From Synchiropus splendidus (Eukaryota > Chordata > Actinopteri > Syngnathiformes > Callionymidae): a stretch of DNA of 64,000 nucleotides. The DNA is taken from NCBI RefSeq assembly GCF_027744825.2, contig NC_071342.1:25026001-25090000 (forward strand). Direction: 5' to 3'. The translations under genes and the position numbers were made by a program. The notes beneath the pieces were generated by a model. It worked only from the letters and a program-made list of their open reading frames with translations. It made no database searches and was not told where the DNA came from. Shown here piece by piece: positions 36,729-47,698 of this stretch (within the stretch, counting starts at the first letter, position 1; every line of letters begins with the position of its first letter).

Positions 36729-39700
36729 ACACAGGCACCTTTGTATCTCTGTCCTTGTGGGGACCGCCCCTGGCCATCAACCTTTCCTCAGCCTCTCCCC
36801 CTGAACACATGGCTCACCTGAACCAGGACTCGGAACCAAACTGGAACCCAGTTAGAATCACCCCGTTGTTTTGAAGTCTTCACCCTCACATTGAGGCCTG
36901 GACCTGTATGAGGGCGTAAGGGCTCCACAAGGACAGTGCTCTGTCATGAATTGGCCCCAACAAAGTAGGATAAACAAGCAAGAAAGTACTTTCACTGACA
37001 TCACCCTTTCCGCAGCCTCTGACCCTAAACCCAACCATCCAAAACACACGGCTCACCTGAACCAAACGAAATCTCAATCATAATGACCAAGCTATTCTGT
37101 AGTTTTAACCCTCCAACTGAGACTTGATAAAGTGAGGCCCTGCCAAAATGTCCTCACTCAAAACTCATACAGGTTCTCACAAAGAAGCTCAAGAACACTC
37201 ACACACACACAGTGCTGTCAAAAGAACAAATGAAGTGCTTCTCCTCCAGGTGTTGACTCTGCTGGTCCCAGAGGACGAAGCGGACCAGAGCGACCTGGTG
37301 CTGGAAGTCACAGCAGGAGTTGGTGGCCAGGAAGCCATGTTGTTCACGGCCGAGGTCAGCGAGTCTCAAGCTTAAGTGCTGTTGTCACAAGCGTCTAGTA
37401 GCCACCAGCACTTTTTTTTTACATGCATTTGATGGTGTTTCTCAGAAGTAATGGCTGCAGCGTTGTGAAGTAGAGGTCAGTGCTGCAGCCTCAGAGCAGC
37501 ACTGACCCAACACCGGTTGGGTCTGAGGACACAGACCCAACCGGTGCATCGGTCCTCAGACCCAACACAAGTGCTGCTTGTTGGTGCTTGTCTCAATGCT
37601 CTCGATGTTGTCCGGGGACACGGACGTGCAGATCACTAACTTGCTGACTCATCTCTCCCACCAGCTGTTCGACATGTATGAGAACTTCGCCCAACACAAC
37701 GGCTGGTCCTTCGATGTCTTGGAGCACATGACAAGTGAGCTGGGTCAGTACACATCCACATGTTCACCAGATGGCGCTGTTCCCGCGCTAAATATGAACA
37801 ACGTGCATGACAGTTGAAGATTCGACATAAAGTACTAATACTGAAAATACTTCCTTGTTCTCACCAGCATATTTAGAATAATATTCCCCGAGATGTTGAT
37901 AGAATCTTTAGCCCTAAATGATCTTTTCAAAAGGTTGTTGTTTGTGAGCATCATAACTCATAATGAGGAGGCTGTTCCCAGTCACCGTCTGGATCCAGTG
38001 GCACAATGCACAGTGACATCGTGGCAGATCAAATAGTTTTCATCCAGATCGTGGTGATGTTCTGGACCCAGAGGGTTTTGTGTATCAGGTTGCATAGGGA
38101 ATCGGATGCGCCTGTTGGGGCCGTAGGTTCATTCAAGTTTGGCCTTTTTCCTCCGTTGAGTGACATCCTCCTCTGATGCTTTCTAGGATGGTTTGGTTAG
38201 TTGACGTTCTGCTTCCTATGAAGTGAAAGGGTGAAATGACCTGAGCTCACAGGGGTGTGAACACGGCCTGTCGTGCAGGAGGAGTTCGACATGCCTCGGC
38301 CAGCATCAGCGGCCCTGCCAGCTACAAGAGGATGAAGTTCGAGGGAGGAGTCCATCGGGTCCAGCGGATTCCTAAGACGGAGAAGCAGGGGCGGATCCAC
38401 ACCAGCACCATGACGGTGGCTGTGCTGCCGCAGCCCACAGAGGTGCGACTGGACACTCACAGTGGAACCATTTGACCTGAAATTCCTGATAGAATTTCAA
38501 ACAGAGAGCCACACACCTACCTCTCCATCAACAGACTGCTTCTACATTTGCTCCTCTTCTGACGTGGTGTTTGCACCTGCAGGGTGATACACATGTACCC
38601 GGACAACCGTTACCCAGCACATTAATGCACTGCACTCATGAGTCAGCACGTGTTTCGAGTAACCATGAACCCCCGCGGCTGGGGGCGGAGCTTGACTGGC
38701 TGAGCACTGTCATTCCCTCGCGCCTCCAAAATCGATGTATGTTTCTTCATATTCATGTTCCTTAGGAACATGAAGACGGTGCCATCAGTCAGTTTTTGCT
38801 TTCACCACCAGTAAATGACAAAACAATTGTTTTTGGACTGATGGCGCTGGTGTTCCTGTCAGATCTCCCTCACAATCAACCCGAAGGACCTGAAGATTGA
38901 GACGAAGCGGGCGAGCGGTGCCGGCGGGCAGCATGTCAACACCACTGACAGTGCGGTCAGAGTGGTGCACCTGCCCACAGGTAGATGCCGCTGGGCCTCT
39001 GCTGGTTCTGGCTCTCCTCTCTCATGCACCTCCCTGCCTCTCCAGGTGTGGCAGCAGAGTGCCAGCAGGAACGCTCGCAGCTGAAGAACAAGGAGAAGGC
39101 CATGCAGTCGCTGAGAGCCAAACTCTACAGCATGAAGCTGGAGGAAGAAACCAGCAAGCGCTACCACCAGAGGAAGGTTCAGGTAGGGACATGAAGCTTG
39201 GTTTAAACAAAGCCGTGAAGCATGTTTGGACCTGACCTTGAAGTTTGGAAGATGGAAAGGGCAGAGTTCTGCAGGTGGAGGTACACACTGTGTTGGGGGT
39301 CTCCCCTGGCAGGTGAAGTCTGGACTAGCGGAGACCCTCCTGAGGATGTGAGGGTCCAGGCTGGTGTGCGTGCGTGCGAGCGAGTGAGTGAGTGAAAAAG
39401 ATAAAAACTGGACCGTTTATTAATGTGAGGAGTTTGGTGAGGGTGACACTTATATTTCAGCGGAAGGACGGCCGCGTGGTGACATCATGGAGACATGCTC
39501 GGACGGCAGCCGCACCTTGAGAATGCTTCATCTGCGTGTTATATGGATCTGTTGTTGCATGAAGCAACAACGATGGCGAGCTTATTTAACAAACCACAGG
39601 AGCGTTCCTCCAGGAGCAGCTGATGTGGCCGTCGTCTGATGGAGCCAGGCCTTCAGCTGAGGGTCACCCACACATTTACTGACACAAGGGTGGTTTTCTG

Positions 39701-40053
39701 CTCGCGTGTGTCATCTCTTATTCACCACCTTCTGAATGGTTCTTGACTCAAAGACAAATCATGGGCTTTATCGTGATGTTTTCCCTCCTGCTGAGGTGTG
39801 TGTTTGAAGCACGCCGTCTCTCGCCCGACAGATCGGCACCAGAGGCAGGTCAGAGAAGATCCGCACCTACAACTTCCCTCAGGATCGGATCACTGACCAC
39901 CGCATCAGCTTGACGGTACATGACGTCAGAAGGTTCCTGCTGGGGGAGGACCTGCTGGGCCACATGAACTCAGCGCTGCAGGACTTCTCTGACCAGGAGG
40001 CTCTGATGGAGCTATTTGAGGGAGCCAGACAAGCTGACCCATCGGGCGTTTAG
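36145..40053 (+). CDS. mtrf1l: Mitochondrial translation release factor 1-like (mtRF1a)
   Basis: Class I release factor that reads UAA and UAG on mitochondrial ribosomes and hydrolyses peptidyl-tRNA in the matrix. Coding exons: 36145-36508, 36583-36662, 37250-37354, 37665-37743, 38279-38442, 38863-38980, 39046-39182, 39832-40053; 422 residues against 380 in human, the extra length being N-terminal. Residues 1 to about 45 are Arg/Ala-rich without acids, like a mitochondrial targeting sequence. The codon-recognition PKT motif is at 241-243 within [13 protein letters not shown], and the catalytic GGQ at 285-287 within [16 protein letters not shown]. The C-terminal RF1-type domain includes [18 protein letters not shown] 36145 is the first in-frame ATG after the upstream TAA. 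Introns 2 and 3 contain dispersed repeats. It is divergent from fbxo5, as in human. Confidence 0.96.
36690..36960 (+). mobile_element. CA-flanked inverted-repeat element, copy 2 (mtrf1l intron 2)
   Basis: A CA tract (36695-36733) is followed by CACCTTTGTATCTCTGTCC and TTGTGGGGACC, a core with CCTTTCCTCAGCCTCTCCCC and ATGGCTCACCTGAACCAGG, and a right end at CTCCACAAGGACAG. Copy 3 follows directly. Confidence 0.7.
36695..36733. repeat. mtrf1l: CA dinucleotide microsatellite, mtrf1l intron 2
   Basis: About 18 CA units with one CT interruption; it abuts element copy 2. Confidence 0.95.
36960..37213 (+). mobile_element. CA-flanked inverted-repeat element, copy 3, in tandem with copy 2
   Basis: It has the same core (ATCACCCTTTCCGCAGCCTC, CGGCTCACCTGAACCAA) and ends in GGTTCTCACAAAGAAGCTCA followed by a CA tract (37199-37211). 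It ends 36 bp before the mtrf1l exon at 37250. Confidence 0.65.
37511..37572. repeat. Inverted repeat with a third partial arm, mtrf1l intron 3
   Basis: CACCGGTTGGGTCTG (37511-37525) and its exact reverse complement (37532-37546) are separated by 6 bases. A further TCCTCAGACCCAAC arm follows at 37553-37566. The three arms can form alternative hairpins. Confidence 0.85.
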
Positions 40054-40109
40054 AGATCACTTTTAGGATTGTAAGATTGTTTTTTTGTGTACGCATGAAT
40101 GACAAGGCC

Positions 40110-40115
40110 AATAAA
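40110..40115 (+). terminator. mtrf1l: mtrf1l polyadenylation signal
   Basis: AATAAA lies 57 bp after the stop codon and only 9 bp before a transposon-like insertion, so cleavage probably occurs inside that element. Confidence 0.75.
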
Positions 40116-40124
40116 AACAAAATA

Positions 40125-40760
40125 CAGCGGTACCTCGGTTCTCCACCACATTCCATTCCAGACGGCCGTTCGAGAAGCGATTTGTTCAAAATCTGCATTG
40201 ATTCTCCCCATTACAATGAATGGAAAAAGAACTAATGCGTTCCGAGCCTTAAAACAGGCTTTTGTCGGAGTGAATGCAGAGTGTCTGCTGCAGGTGGCTG
40301 TTCCTCTATGTGTGTGGCCGCTGCATGTGGGAGGGGTTGCCGAGTGAGTGGCGTCTCTCCAGAAGGGAAGAGGTGCCCGGTGCGTGTCCAGCTCTGAATG
40401 TGCGCTGCTGTGCAGTTTGGCTGTGACAAAGTCATAAACCAAGTCAGGCTCTGTCCCGGACTGGCCTCATCCCTGTCCCAGCTCCAGCCCACAACAGGAC
40501 ATCAGACCCTGGAGTGGGACCTCCCCTGTGACACTCGACCACGGTCCAGTGTGGAGACAGGAAAGGTTTGACACCTCAATATGAAGAGAAAACAGTCAGT
40601 CAATGGAGCTAACGGGACACGTCTGCGTACAGAGGCTGCGTTAGACACAATAACAGAGCGCCTCGTGGCTCAGCTGGTCGACCCGTGTACCTTATGTTTT
40701 CTGGCTTTTTTCAGGGGCGTTCCAGTTCTGGATTTTCGTTCGAAATTCGAGCTTCCACTG
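40125..40760. mobile_element. 636-bp TA-flanked DNA-transposon-like (MITE-like) element
   Basis: It is bounded by TA on both sides (40123-40124 and 40761-40762). The left end CAGCGGTACCTCGG and the right end, read inward, CAGTGGAAGCTCGAATTTCG are imperfect terminal inverted repeats of the CAGYGGWACCTCG type common in fish. No transposase is encoded. The TA flank suggests Tc1/mariner-type mobilisation; the family is inferred. Confidence 0.65.
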
Positions 40761-40849
40761 TATTAAGCTTCGAAATGTTTTTAATGACACTCGATATTTA
40801 CCATTAATATCCATAACATATTACCAAGCAGACGCGAAGGAGAAAGCAC

Positions 40850-41559
40850 CGACTCGAAGCTTTATGACGTCACCGGAGGGTGACTCGGGCCATGTGACAT
40901 AAGTGAAGGGAATCCATATAAAAAGGCTCGTCTGCGCGCGAATGGTTGAGTTTGGGTCGTTGGAAGTTGACATCGACATGAGGCTAATGCTAGTGTGAAT
41001 GTTTGTGGCGGCGTTTTCTCAGACTCCGAAGCACTTGGATGGACTGCATTTCCCGGCATCCCCCGGGTCGCCAGGCTGACTAATCGAGCCGCATCCGTCG
41101 ACTCGCCCACTCTCGCTGACCAGGCTCCCCGCGACGCTCGCGTCCCGTCCGTCCGCGTCCTGCTCTCTGCTAGCTGAAATGCTCCGGTCCGCGCGGCTTC
41201 AAAGGTGAAGCCTGTTTTTTCGTCTCCGAGTTGTGTGCAGGAACATTTTCACCGCTTGAGAGAATGACTCCGGTGTTCTTTAAGCGCCATCTCACCGTGT
41301 GGAAGACCAAACCTCCTTTGTAGAGAGTCGAGTCGTGTGAGCCCGACCTCGGCTCCCCCCCACCTCCCCTCCCCAGAGCGGCTCTTTTGCTGGCGGCGCA
41401 GCGCTTTACATCTGGCCGTGCAGGTGCCCTGTCAAGCTGCCTGTCGACCCTGAAGCTACCGAGGCGACGACGAGGAGTAGCGGTTCTGTTTGGGGCGAGT
41501 TTGGACCGAGCCCCGGGGGGGGAGCAGGAGGCAGACCCGCAGAGACCAAGGCTCTCGGG
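40850..41559 (+). promoter_or_regulatory. desi2: desi2 CpG-rich promoter and 5' leader
   Basis: GC content and CpG density rise from about 41,000 and peak near 41,360-41,560, directly above the desi2 ATG. There is no clear TATA box at the expected distance. Start site not determined. Confidence 0.5.
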
Positions 41560-44500
41560 ATGGCCAACGAGCCCATCATCCTCAACGTCTACGATATGGT
41601 GAGTAGACGCGTCTCCAACAGGCTGTTCAACTCCAGCTGTCGGTCAAGTTCCCTCCGTGTTTTTGTCACTGTCAGACCAGAACCAACCCCCTGTGTGACG
41701 CGCTTTAAAAATGATGCCCGACAAATCGAGCTCGCTGCTCGTCTCTTGACTATTTCTCTCCCTGATCCATGGCGAGTCTGTGTCGAGCTTCGGAGGTCAG
41801 AGGTCCACGAAGGTCAGAGGTGAGGTCCCGGAAGACGCGCCGAGGTGAAGCGCCGCTGACACCTGAGGCAGGCGTCTCTGACGGGAACGTCTTTCTGTGA
41901 CTGACCGAGTCAGGGTGATGTCACTGAGAGAGTCGGGGGGAGGGGAGTCAATTGATCTGTTCATGATTTATTGATCGATGTGGATTCCTGCTGGGCTGGT
42001 GTTGCGCCACGTGCTGTGGCTGCTGTGAGCTCATTCCTGCGGTCCATCCAGCACCTTTGCTCCAGCGCATCCTCCCGTCCTTCTTCCAACAGTCGACACA
42101 TGATCAGAATCAGAACGCAGCTACATGTCTGACTGTGGAACCGGAGACAATTGTTTCACAGAAGGGAAACCGATTCTAATGGGCAGTCAACGGTGCACGG
42201 GAAACCTGACATGTGGCGTGGACGGTGTGGCTCCTTGGATGTGGCCTGTGTGGCTGGAGATGATCCTGTGGAGCCAAATTATTTGGTGATGGTTCCGTCC
42301 CTGGTGTCGCTTGACTTGTCTTCCTGTCCAGTGATTCCTTCTTGATGTTGTGACAAAGGGCTCTCACCATCGACTTCATTCCTTGTGACTGGCCGCAGGT
42401 CTCCACACTCACAAGCTGCTCTCTGGTGTCCCACAAACTCTGCTGCGCTCCCAGCCTTTCTGCTTCTGGAAAAGATGCTGAAACACTTGGAACTTTCTTA
42501 CACCACTCTGATCTTCTTTATTTCCATTTGATGAAATGTCAGTGTTAAACCCTGAAGTCAAGGCAGTGATCATCAGGAGTGGTCAGATCTGCACGGGGCT
42601 CTGTGTTTGTGTGGCTTCCTGCCACAGTCCAAGACCCCACAGAGGTGGATGGATTCATCTTTCCAAACTTGATGCTTTATTTTTTTTATTACTGGCTTGT
42701 TTTTGTGACTTATCTTGTTCCAGTATCCCATATTGGAGGGGAAAAAAACAAAACAAATTACAAAACAAAATAAAAACTAAACTTGAACTAAGCATTTTTC
42801 AAAATCTGAAACTCATTAGAACTAGCCAACCCACTCTAGAATTCAAACTAACTGAATTTGAAAGACACAAATTCCAGAGTAAATACTAATGAAAAATCCC
42901 AAACTATAACCACCTTGGTGCCGAGTGGACGGTGCCCGCGGAACAGATCTGCAGATCATTCCACAGGAGTGGACAGCATGATGGCGAGCCAATGGCCCGC
43001 CGCGGCTCGGGGCTTCTTGGATCTCTGTGTGGATGTAGACAGAGGAACCCCCTGACTCATCTTTTCCTGACACACACACACACAGCCTGTGGAGGAACCT
43101 GAGGAAACAGTTGCTGTTTGAAGTTTCACATCAGTGTGTTCAAGCTGTTTACCTTGTGCAAACAGAGAGTGAACGTTTGGAGAGCTTTCTCATGGAAGGC
43201 TCTTCCTCAAGTGCGTGAGTTGGCTGCAGATGATTGGTCAGCTCAGTGCTCTTTATCATGTGTCATATCTATCACAGAGAATTTGATTTGAACTACTATT
43301 AGTACTAGTATTGACCAATGAAAACCTCTCTTGTTGCTGTGTTGTCTCTCAGAAATCTAGTGTTTGCCTGTCCACCGTGAGCCCATCTGTGGCAGCGCAG
43401 GGTTTGTTTGCGGATTATTTTGCTCGTGATTTCAATGTCATTATTCCCAGACTCGGGTTGTGGCTGTGGGAGCCTGTCCCAGCTACAGTCCATCACAACA
43501 TTCACTTCTAGTCCCCAAAGTTTTTGGTTCCCATCTTCCAAAGCGTCCTCTCTCTGGGGTCCAGCTGTGTGTCCTCTGAAGCCAGGCGCTGCCCGACTCC
43601 GCTGTTGAGGATCAATAGTCACATGACTGTCGGGAAGACACCCCCCCCCCCCCCCCCCCCCCCCCTCCCTCCCTCGCCTGGACTAAGTGGATTTCCTGTG
43701 CAGCTCTGAGGGTTTTAGTCTGCTGCTCTGATGAGATGACATGATCTGCGCGACGGGGTCATGTGACCTGGCCTTCGCACCACCTCTGGTTGCACCTCGT
43801 GGCATCCCAGTTGACACCAACGCTGCTGTGTACTGTTCTTCCTCTGCTGCTCCACCTGGTCCCACTGCTTCTGGGTCCTATTGTCTGGTCTCTGCTGAAC
43901 CACTGCTCTGCAGCTGGCTTCACTGACTCCAGGACTGTAGTCACTGCTGCTCCCAGTGTTGCAGTACACTAGTTAATAACAGCTGGTGCTGCTACTGCAC
44001 TTAGTCCTATGAGGAAAAACACACTTGCTTATTCATCTCAGAGGAGCGGGATGGGTCAGCACGTTACACTGCTGACTGGACCTGCACAACTCAGGGGGAA
44101 ATATGGATCACCGTTTTTCAGCTAAGACTTGATGTCACGATTCTTTCCCTCATGAAATATGAAGTTTATTGCACACACAAACCATGACAAAACAAAGATG
44201 CAGCACCAAACATGTTTGAGGTGCTGATGAAGACCTGTTGTTACCTTGCGGTGCTGTGACCAGTAAAAAACGAATGGATCCAAAATACAGGCACACAACC
44301 GAATACGAGCCTTCTTTAAGAGCACGTTTGTTTTGAGACTGATGGGTGCGCTGATTCTGGTCACCAGTTCCCATCCATGTTCCTTCAGTTTCCACCCTGT
44401 CGCCCAGCTATCCAATCACTACCGCATCCAGTGAACCACGTGACCACAAGGCACGTTGTCATTGGCTGAAGGTGAAGCCATGGGCATCGGAGGAACTCAG

Positions 44501-47447
44501 CAAGTAGTAGCTTGCAGCGCCGCTTGGGAGCGTAAAACTCACACAGGAAAGTAGCATTTGTGATGCAAATCCAGTCGGTTTGTAAATGACACGTGACTCT
44601 AAATTAATTGGAAATTAAATCGGACGCAAGGGTGAATCAAAATCGTGGGTTATCTGGCAGGCCTACTACTGACCCTGCAGGTATGAACACAGTGCGGTCA
44701 GCGACGGCCTCATCAGCTCACCTGCTTCAGAGGGAGGCTTCTGTTCACCCGCTGTCTCCGGTGTGTGTTCTAACCCTGCTGTGTCTCTGCTTCTTCCTGT
44801 CCTTAGTACTGGATCAATGAGTTCACCAGCTCCCTGGGGATCGGCGTCTTCCACACGGGACTGGAGATCTACGGCCGAGGTGAGGCTCCTGGCCGGGGCT
44901 GGGGAGCGGGCTCCGTGTCTCACATGTCTTCTCCCTGGCCTGCAGAGTTTGCCTACGGCGGACACCCGTACCCCTTCTCAGGAATCTTTGAGATCTCGCC
45001 GGGCGACGCCTCTGAGCTGGGAGAGACCTTCAAGTTCAAGTAAGCTCTCTCCACTGTGCTCTCGCCTGTGCTCCTATTCACCTGGCATGTCGCATGACTC
45101 CGCCACCGGATTGTGGGCAACTGCCACTCATTTCTGTTTTGCCAGTGACTGAAAAAAACCACTCAGATCAGTGTGTGTTTTGGTGGAGGATGAGCGCAGG
45201 GCGTGAAAACACTCCTCTGCTCTTGAAACCAGCCTGTTGCCGGAGGCAGCAGAGGCCACATGCGCAGGAGCCGCAGTTGAAGCAACAGTTTGACTCCAGC
45301 GATTCGATGATCTGGACCTGAGGAATGTTGTGTTTGTAAACGGTGCTGATGGAGCGTAGCAAGAGAGGGTCAGCTGGTGAAGAGCTCCAGTCAGCTGAGC
45401 CAAGGAGAGAGGAATGTGGAACCAAAGATGAGTTGACACTCGGTTCCTCGTGGCTCTTGGTGGAACCGGGAACAGAACAGCTGGGCCACACCAGGGTTCA
45501 GGCCAGTTCAGGGTCAGAGGCCACAACCTGTCCGCAGCTCTCCTGATGTGGGACGTGGGGTCTGCATGCACGCGCGCACACACGCAGATCTCTCAGCCAG
45601 GCGCACACACTCAGACATGCACACGGACAAACACAGTTCCAGTTTCCTGCCTGGTTTGTCTGCTCCTGCTGTGATTGGCTGCTGGAGCCTCCGCTCAGTG
45701 TCCCTGCTGCCACACGGGTTTGCTGCTCCTCTGCTCTCTGTTTGTGGTCACGTCACTGCTGAGCTGCTGCTGCTGACTTGCTTCTGCTCCAGTTGATCTG
45801 CCCTGAGGCCCAAAACTGAGACAGCGTCCTGATCCAGACTGAACCGGATCAGGTTCCAGCAGGCTGTAACGCCGCCCTCTCTCAACACACACTCCAGCAG
45901 CTGTGAACGGAAGTGGACCGGCAGGCCTCATGAGCTCGTGTTGGTCCAGGAGGTGCCTGGTGGTCTCCAAGCCTTTGACGCACCACTTAGATTGGATCTG
46001 TCATTTTCCCACCAATGTGCTTTGTTTTGCATGAACGCTCCTCTGTGGACCTTCTTTCATGGGATGGAAGAGTTTGACTTGAGAGGTGTGTGTCGTCCCT
46101 GCAGGGAAGCCATTGTCCTGGGCAGCACGGACTTCACCGAGGAAGATGTGGAGCGGATCGTGGAGGAGATGGGGAAGGAGTACAAGGGCAACGCCTACCA
46201 CCTCATGCACAAGAACTGCAACCACTTCTCCTCAGCCCTGTCCGAGGTTGGTAGCTGGCCACGCCCACACACACGCTCTCCTTGTGGGGACCTCTCCTGG
46301 CCATCACCCTTTCCCCAGCCTCCCCCCCTAAACCAGCCATGTAAAAGAAAGCTTCACCTTTACTCTGAACCAAACTGAAACACAGTTATCATGACTGAGC
46401 TATTTTAACCTTCTAAATGAGGCAAGAACAAAGTGTCTGTTGTAGGTTCTCACAAAGACAGAAGTACAAGAACACACACACACAGACTGGGGGGGCGTTT
46501 TCACATGTGTTTCTTGACATCAGAATCAGACAATGATGTATAGTGCAGAAGAGTTTGAAACTATTACAGAGGATGTTGATCGAGTTTTCTCTGAGCTGAG
46601 TGGAGGCTGTTAGAAAGATGTGTGTTTGTGTGTGTGTGTGTGTTTGTCTGTGTGCGTCTCTGTGCGCATATGTGTGTGTGTGTGTTCGTCTGTGTGTTTG
46701 TGTGTTTGTCTGTGTGTTTGTGTGTTTGTCTGTGTGTCTCTGTGTGCGTGAGTGTGTGTTCCTTCGTGTGTGTGTGTGTGTGTGTCTGAGTGTGTGTGTG
46801 TGCGCACAAATCAGCTTATGGTGCTGCGAGTAACCAGCAGGTTCTTGCTGTAACACCGACAGAGGATTAGAAGACAGTGATACTGACTGGCCGGGACACG
46901 CCAAGCTCGCTGCCTCACACAGGCCCTTGTTAGCGGCGGTGAACTACCAGTCCAAACATGACGTATTGGAGCAATGTGCCGACATCGGTGCTCAGGCTGG
47001 TGTTTAGGTGTGTTTGGTCGGCTGTAATGTGCCGCACGCTCAGCCGGTGCCTGCCGTCCCACACCTGCGTCGGTGAGGCTGTGCTCCTGTTGCTGCCTCG
47101 CTGTGTTGTCGTGTGCTGCGGCTGCTGTGTGTGACGGCGCTCACCGTGGTCACCCTCCATGTGGTCTGGCCTTGCTCCTGCAGGTCCTGTGTGGCAGAGA
47201 AATCCCTCGCTGGGTCAACCGCCTGGCCTACTTCAGCTCCTGCGTGCCCTTCCTCCAGAGCTGCCTGCCCAAGGAGTGGCTGACGCCGGCGGCGCTGCAG
47301 TCCAGCGTCAGCCAGGAGCTGCACGGCGCCGGCGACCTGGAGGAGGCCGAGGACGCCGCCGCCTCCGCCTCCCTGGCCTCCATGTCGCCCTCGTCCTCCA
47401 GCCCCGCCCCCCTGCCTCGCCAGCCTCGCCACCAGCCGCGGCGGTAG
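41560..47447 (+). CDS. desi2: Desumoylating isopeptidase 2 / deubiquitinase (PPPDE1)
   Basis: Papain-fold cysteine isopeptidase of the PPPDE family; human DESI2 has reported deSUMOylating and deubiquitinating activity, mainly cytoplasmic. Coding exons: 41560-41598, 44807-44879, 44946-45039, 46105-46246, 47184-47447; 203 residues, human 194. The catalytic pair is visible: His29 in [13 protein letters not shown] and Cys107 in [15 protein letters not shown]. The core from [14 protein letters not shown] to [15 protein letters not shown] is nearly the human sequence. The last roughly 35 residues, Ser/Ala-rich and ending [10 protein letters not shown], differ in sequence and length from human. The N-terminus is one residue shorter. 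The first intron is long (3.2 kb) and carries a 25-base C run. Intron 4 holds a CA-flanked repeat element and a GT-rich tract. Confidence 0.96.
42660..42905. repeat. Dispersed repeat, copy a (desi2 intron 1)
   Basis: A block rich in AAACTAAACTTGAACTAAGC, GCATTTTTCAAAATCTGAAA and GAATTTGAAAGACACAAATT closely resembles 52,900-53,040. It is non-coding. Confidence 0.6.
43641..43665. repeat. Homopolymer run of 25 cytosines
   Basis: C25 at 43641-43665 is followed by TCCCTCCCTCG. Runs this long are rare and unstable, and the true length is uncertain because sequencing slips on it. Confidence 0.9.
46255..46488 (+). mobile_element. CA-flanked inverted-repeat element, copy 4 (desi2 intron 4)
   Basis: It starts with a short CA tract and TCCTTGTGGGGACCT, continues with ATCACCCTTTCCCCAGCCTC, and ends GGTTCTCACAAAGACAGAAG, TACAAG and a CA tract. 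Here the ends give the clearest inverted repeat: TTGTGGGGACC against GGTTCTCACAA. Confidence 0.75.
46617..46806. repeat. GT-rich compound microsatellite
   Basis: About 190 bp of TG units with regular interruptions (TGTTTGTC, TGTGTGTTTG, TGTCTC) in desi2 intron 4. The long frames read through it are repeat artefacts. Confidence 0.95.
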
Positions 47448-47664
47448 GAGGCCGGAGCGCCGCTGTAACCCAGGGACCTTTCATGACGGCGGTCCCAGAG
47501 CCCGGCTCATGGCGGGTCTGGACTCGCAGCACTCAGGTGGTGGACCTCAGAGGCCAACAGTCACCCCTCACCTTCCCGTGCCGGGAAACTCCCGTGAAGC
47601 GGGTTCATCTTCGGGACCTCCACAATTTTGCTCCTTTAGTTTCAGTGGACATTCTGTGAGGGTG

Positions 47665-47698
<34 letters not shown>

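Noticed and set aside
40660..40755. tRNA-like A box (TGGCTCAGCTGGT) with a GTTCGAAAT near 40,738
   Set aside because: The B-box end does not fit GGTTCGANNCC, spacing is off and no cloverleaf can be drawn; it lies inside the TA-flanked element.
46413..46904. Open frame of 163 codons on the minus strand, Thr/His-rich
   Set aside because: It is a translation of the GT-rich compound microsatellite.
47040..47432. Gly/Arg-rich open frame of 130 codons on the minus strand
   Set aside because: Antisense shadow of the GC-rich last exon of desi2.
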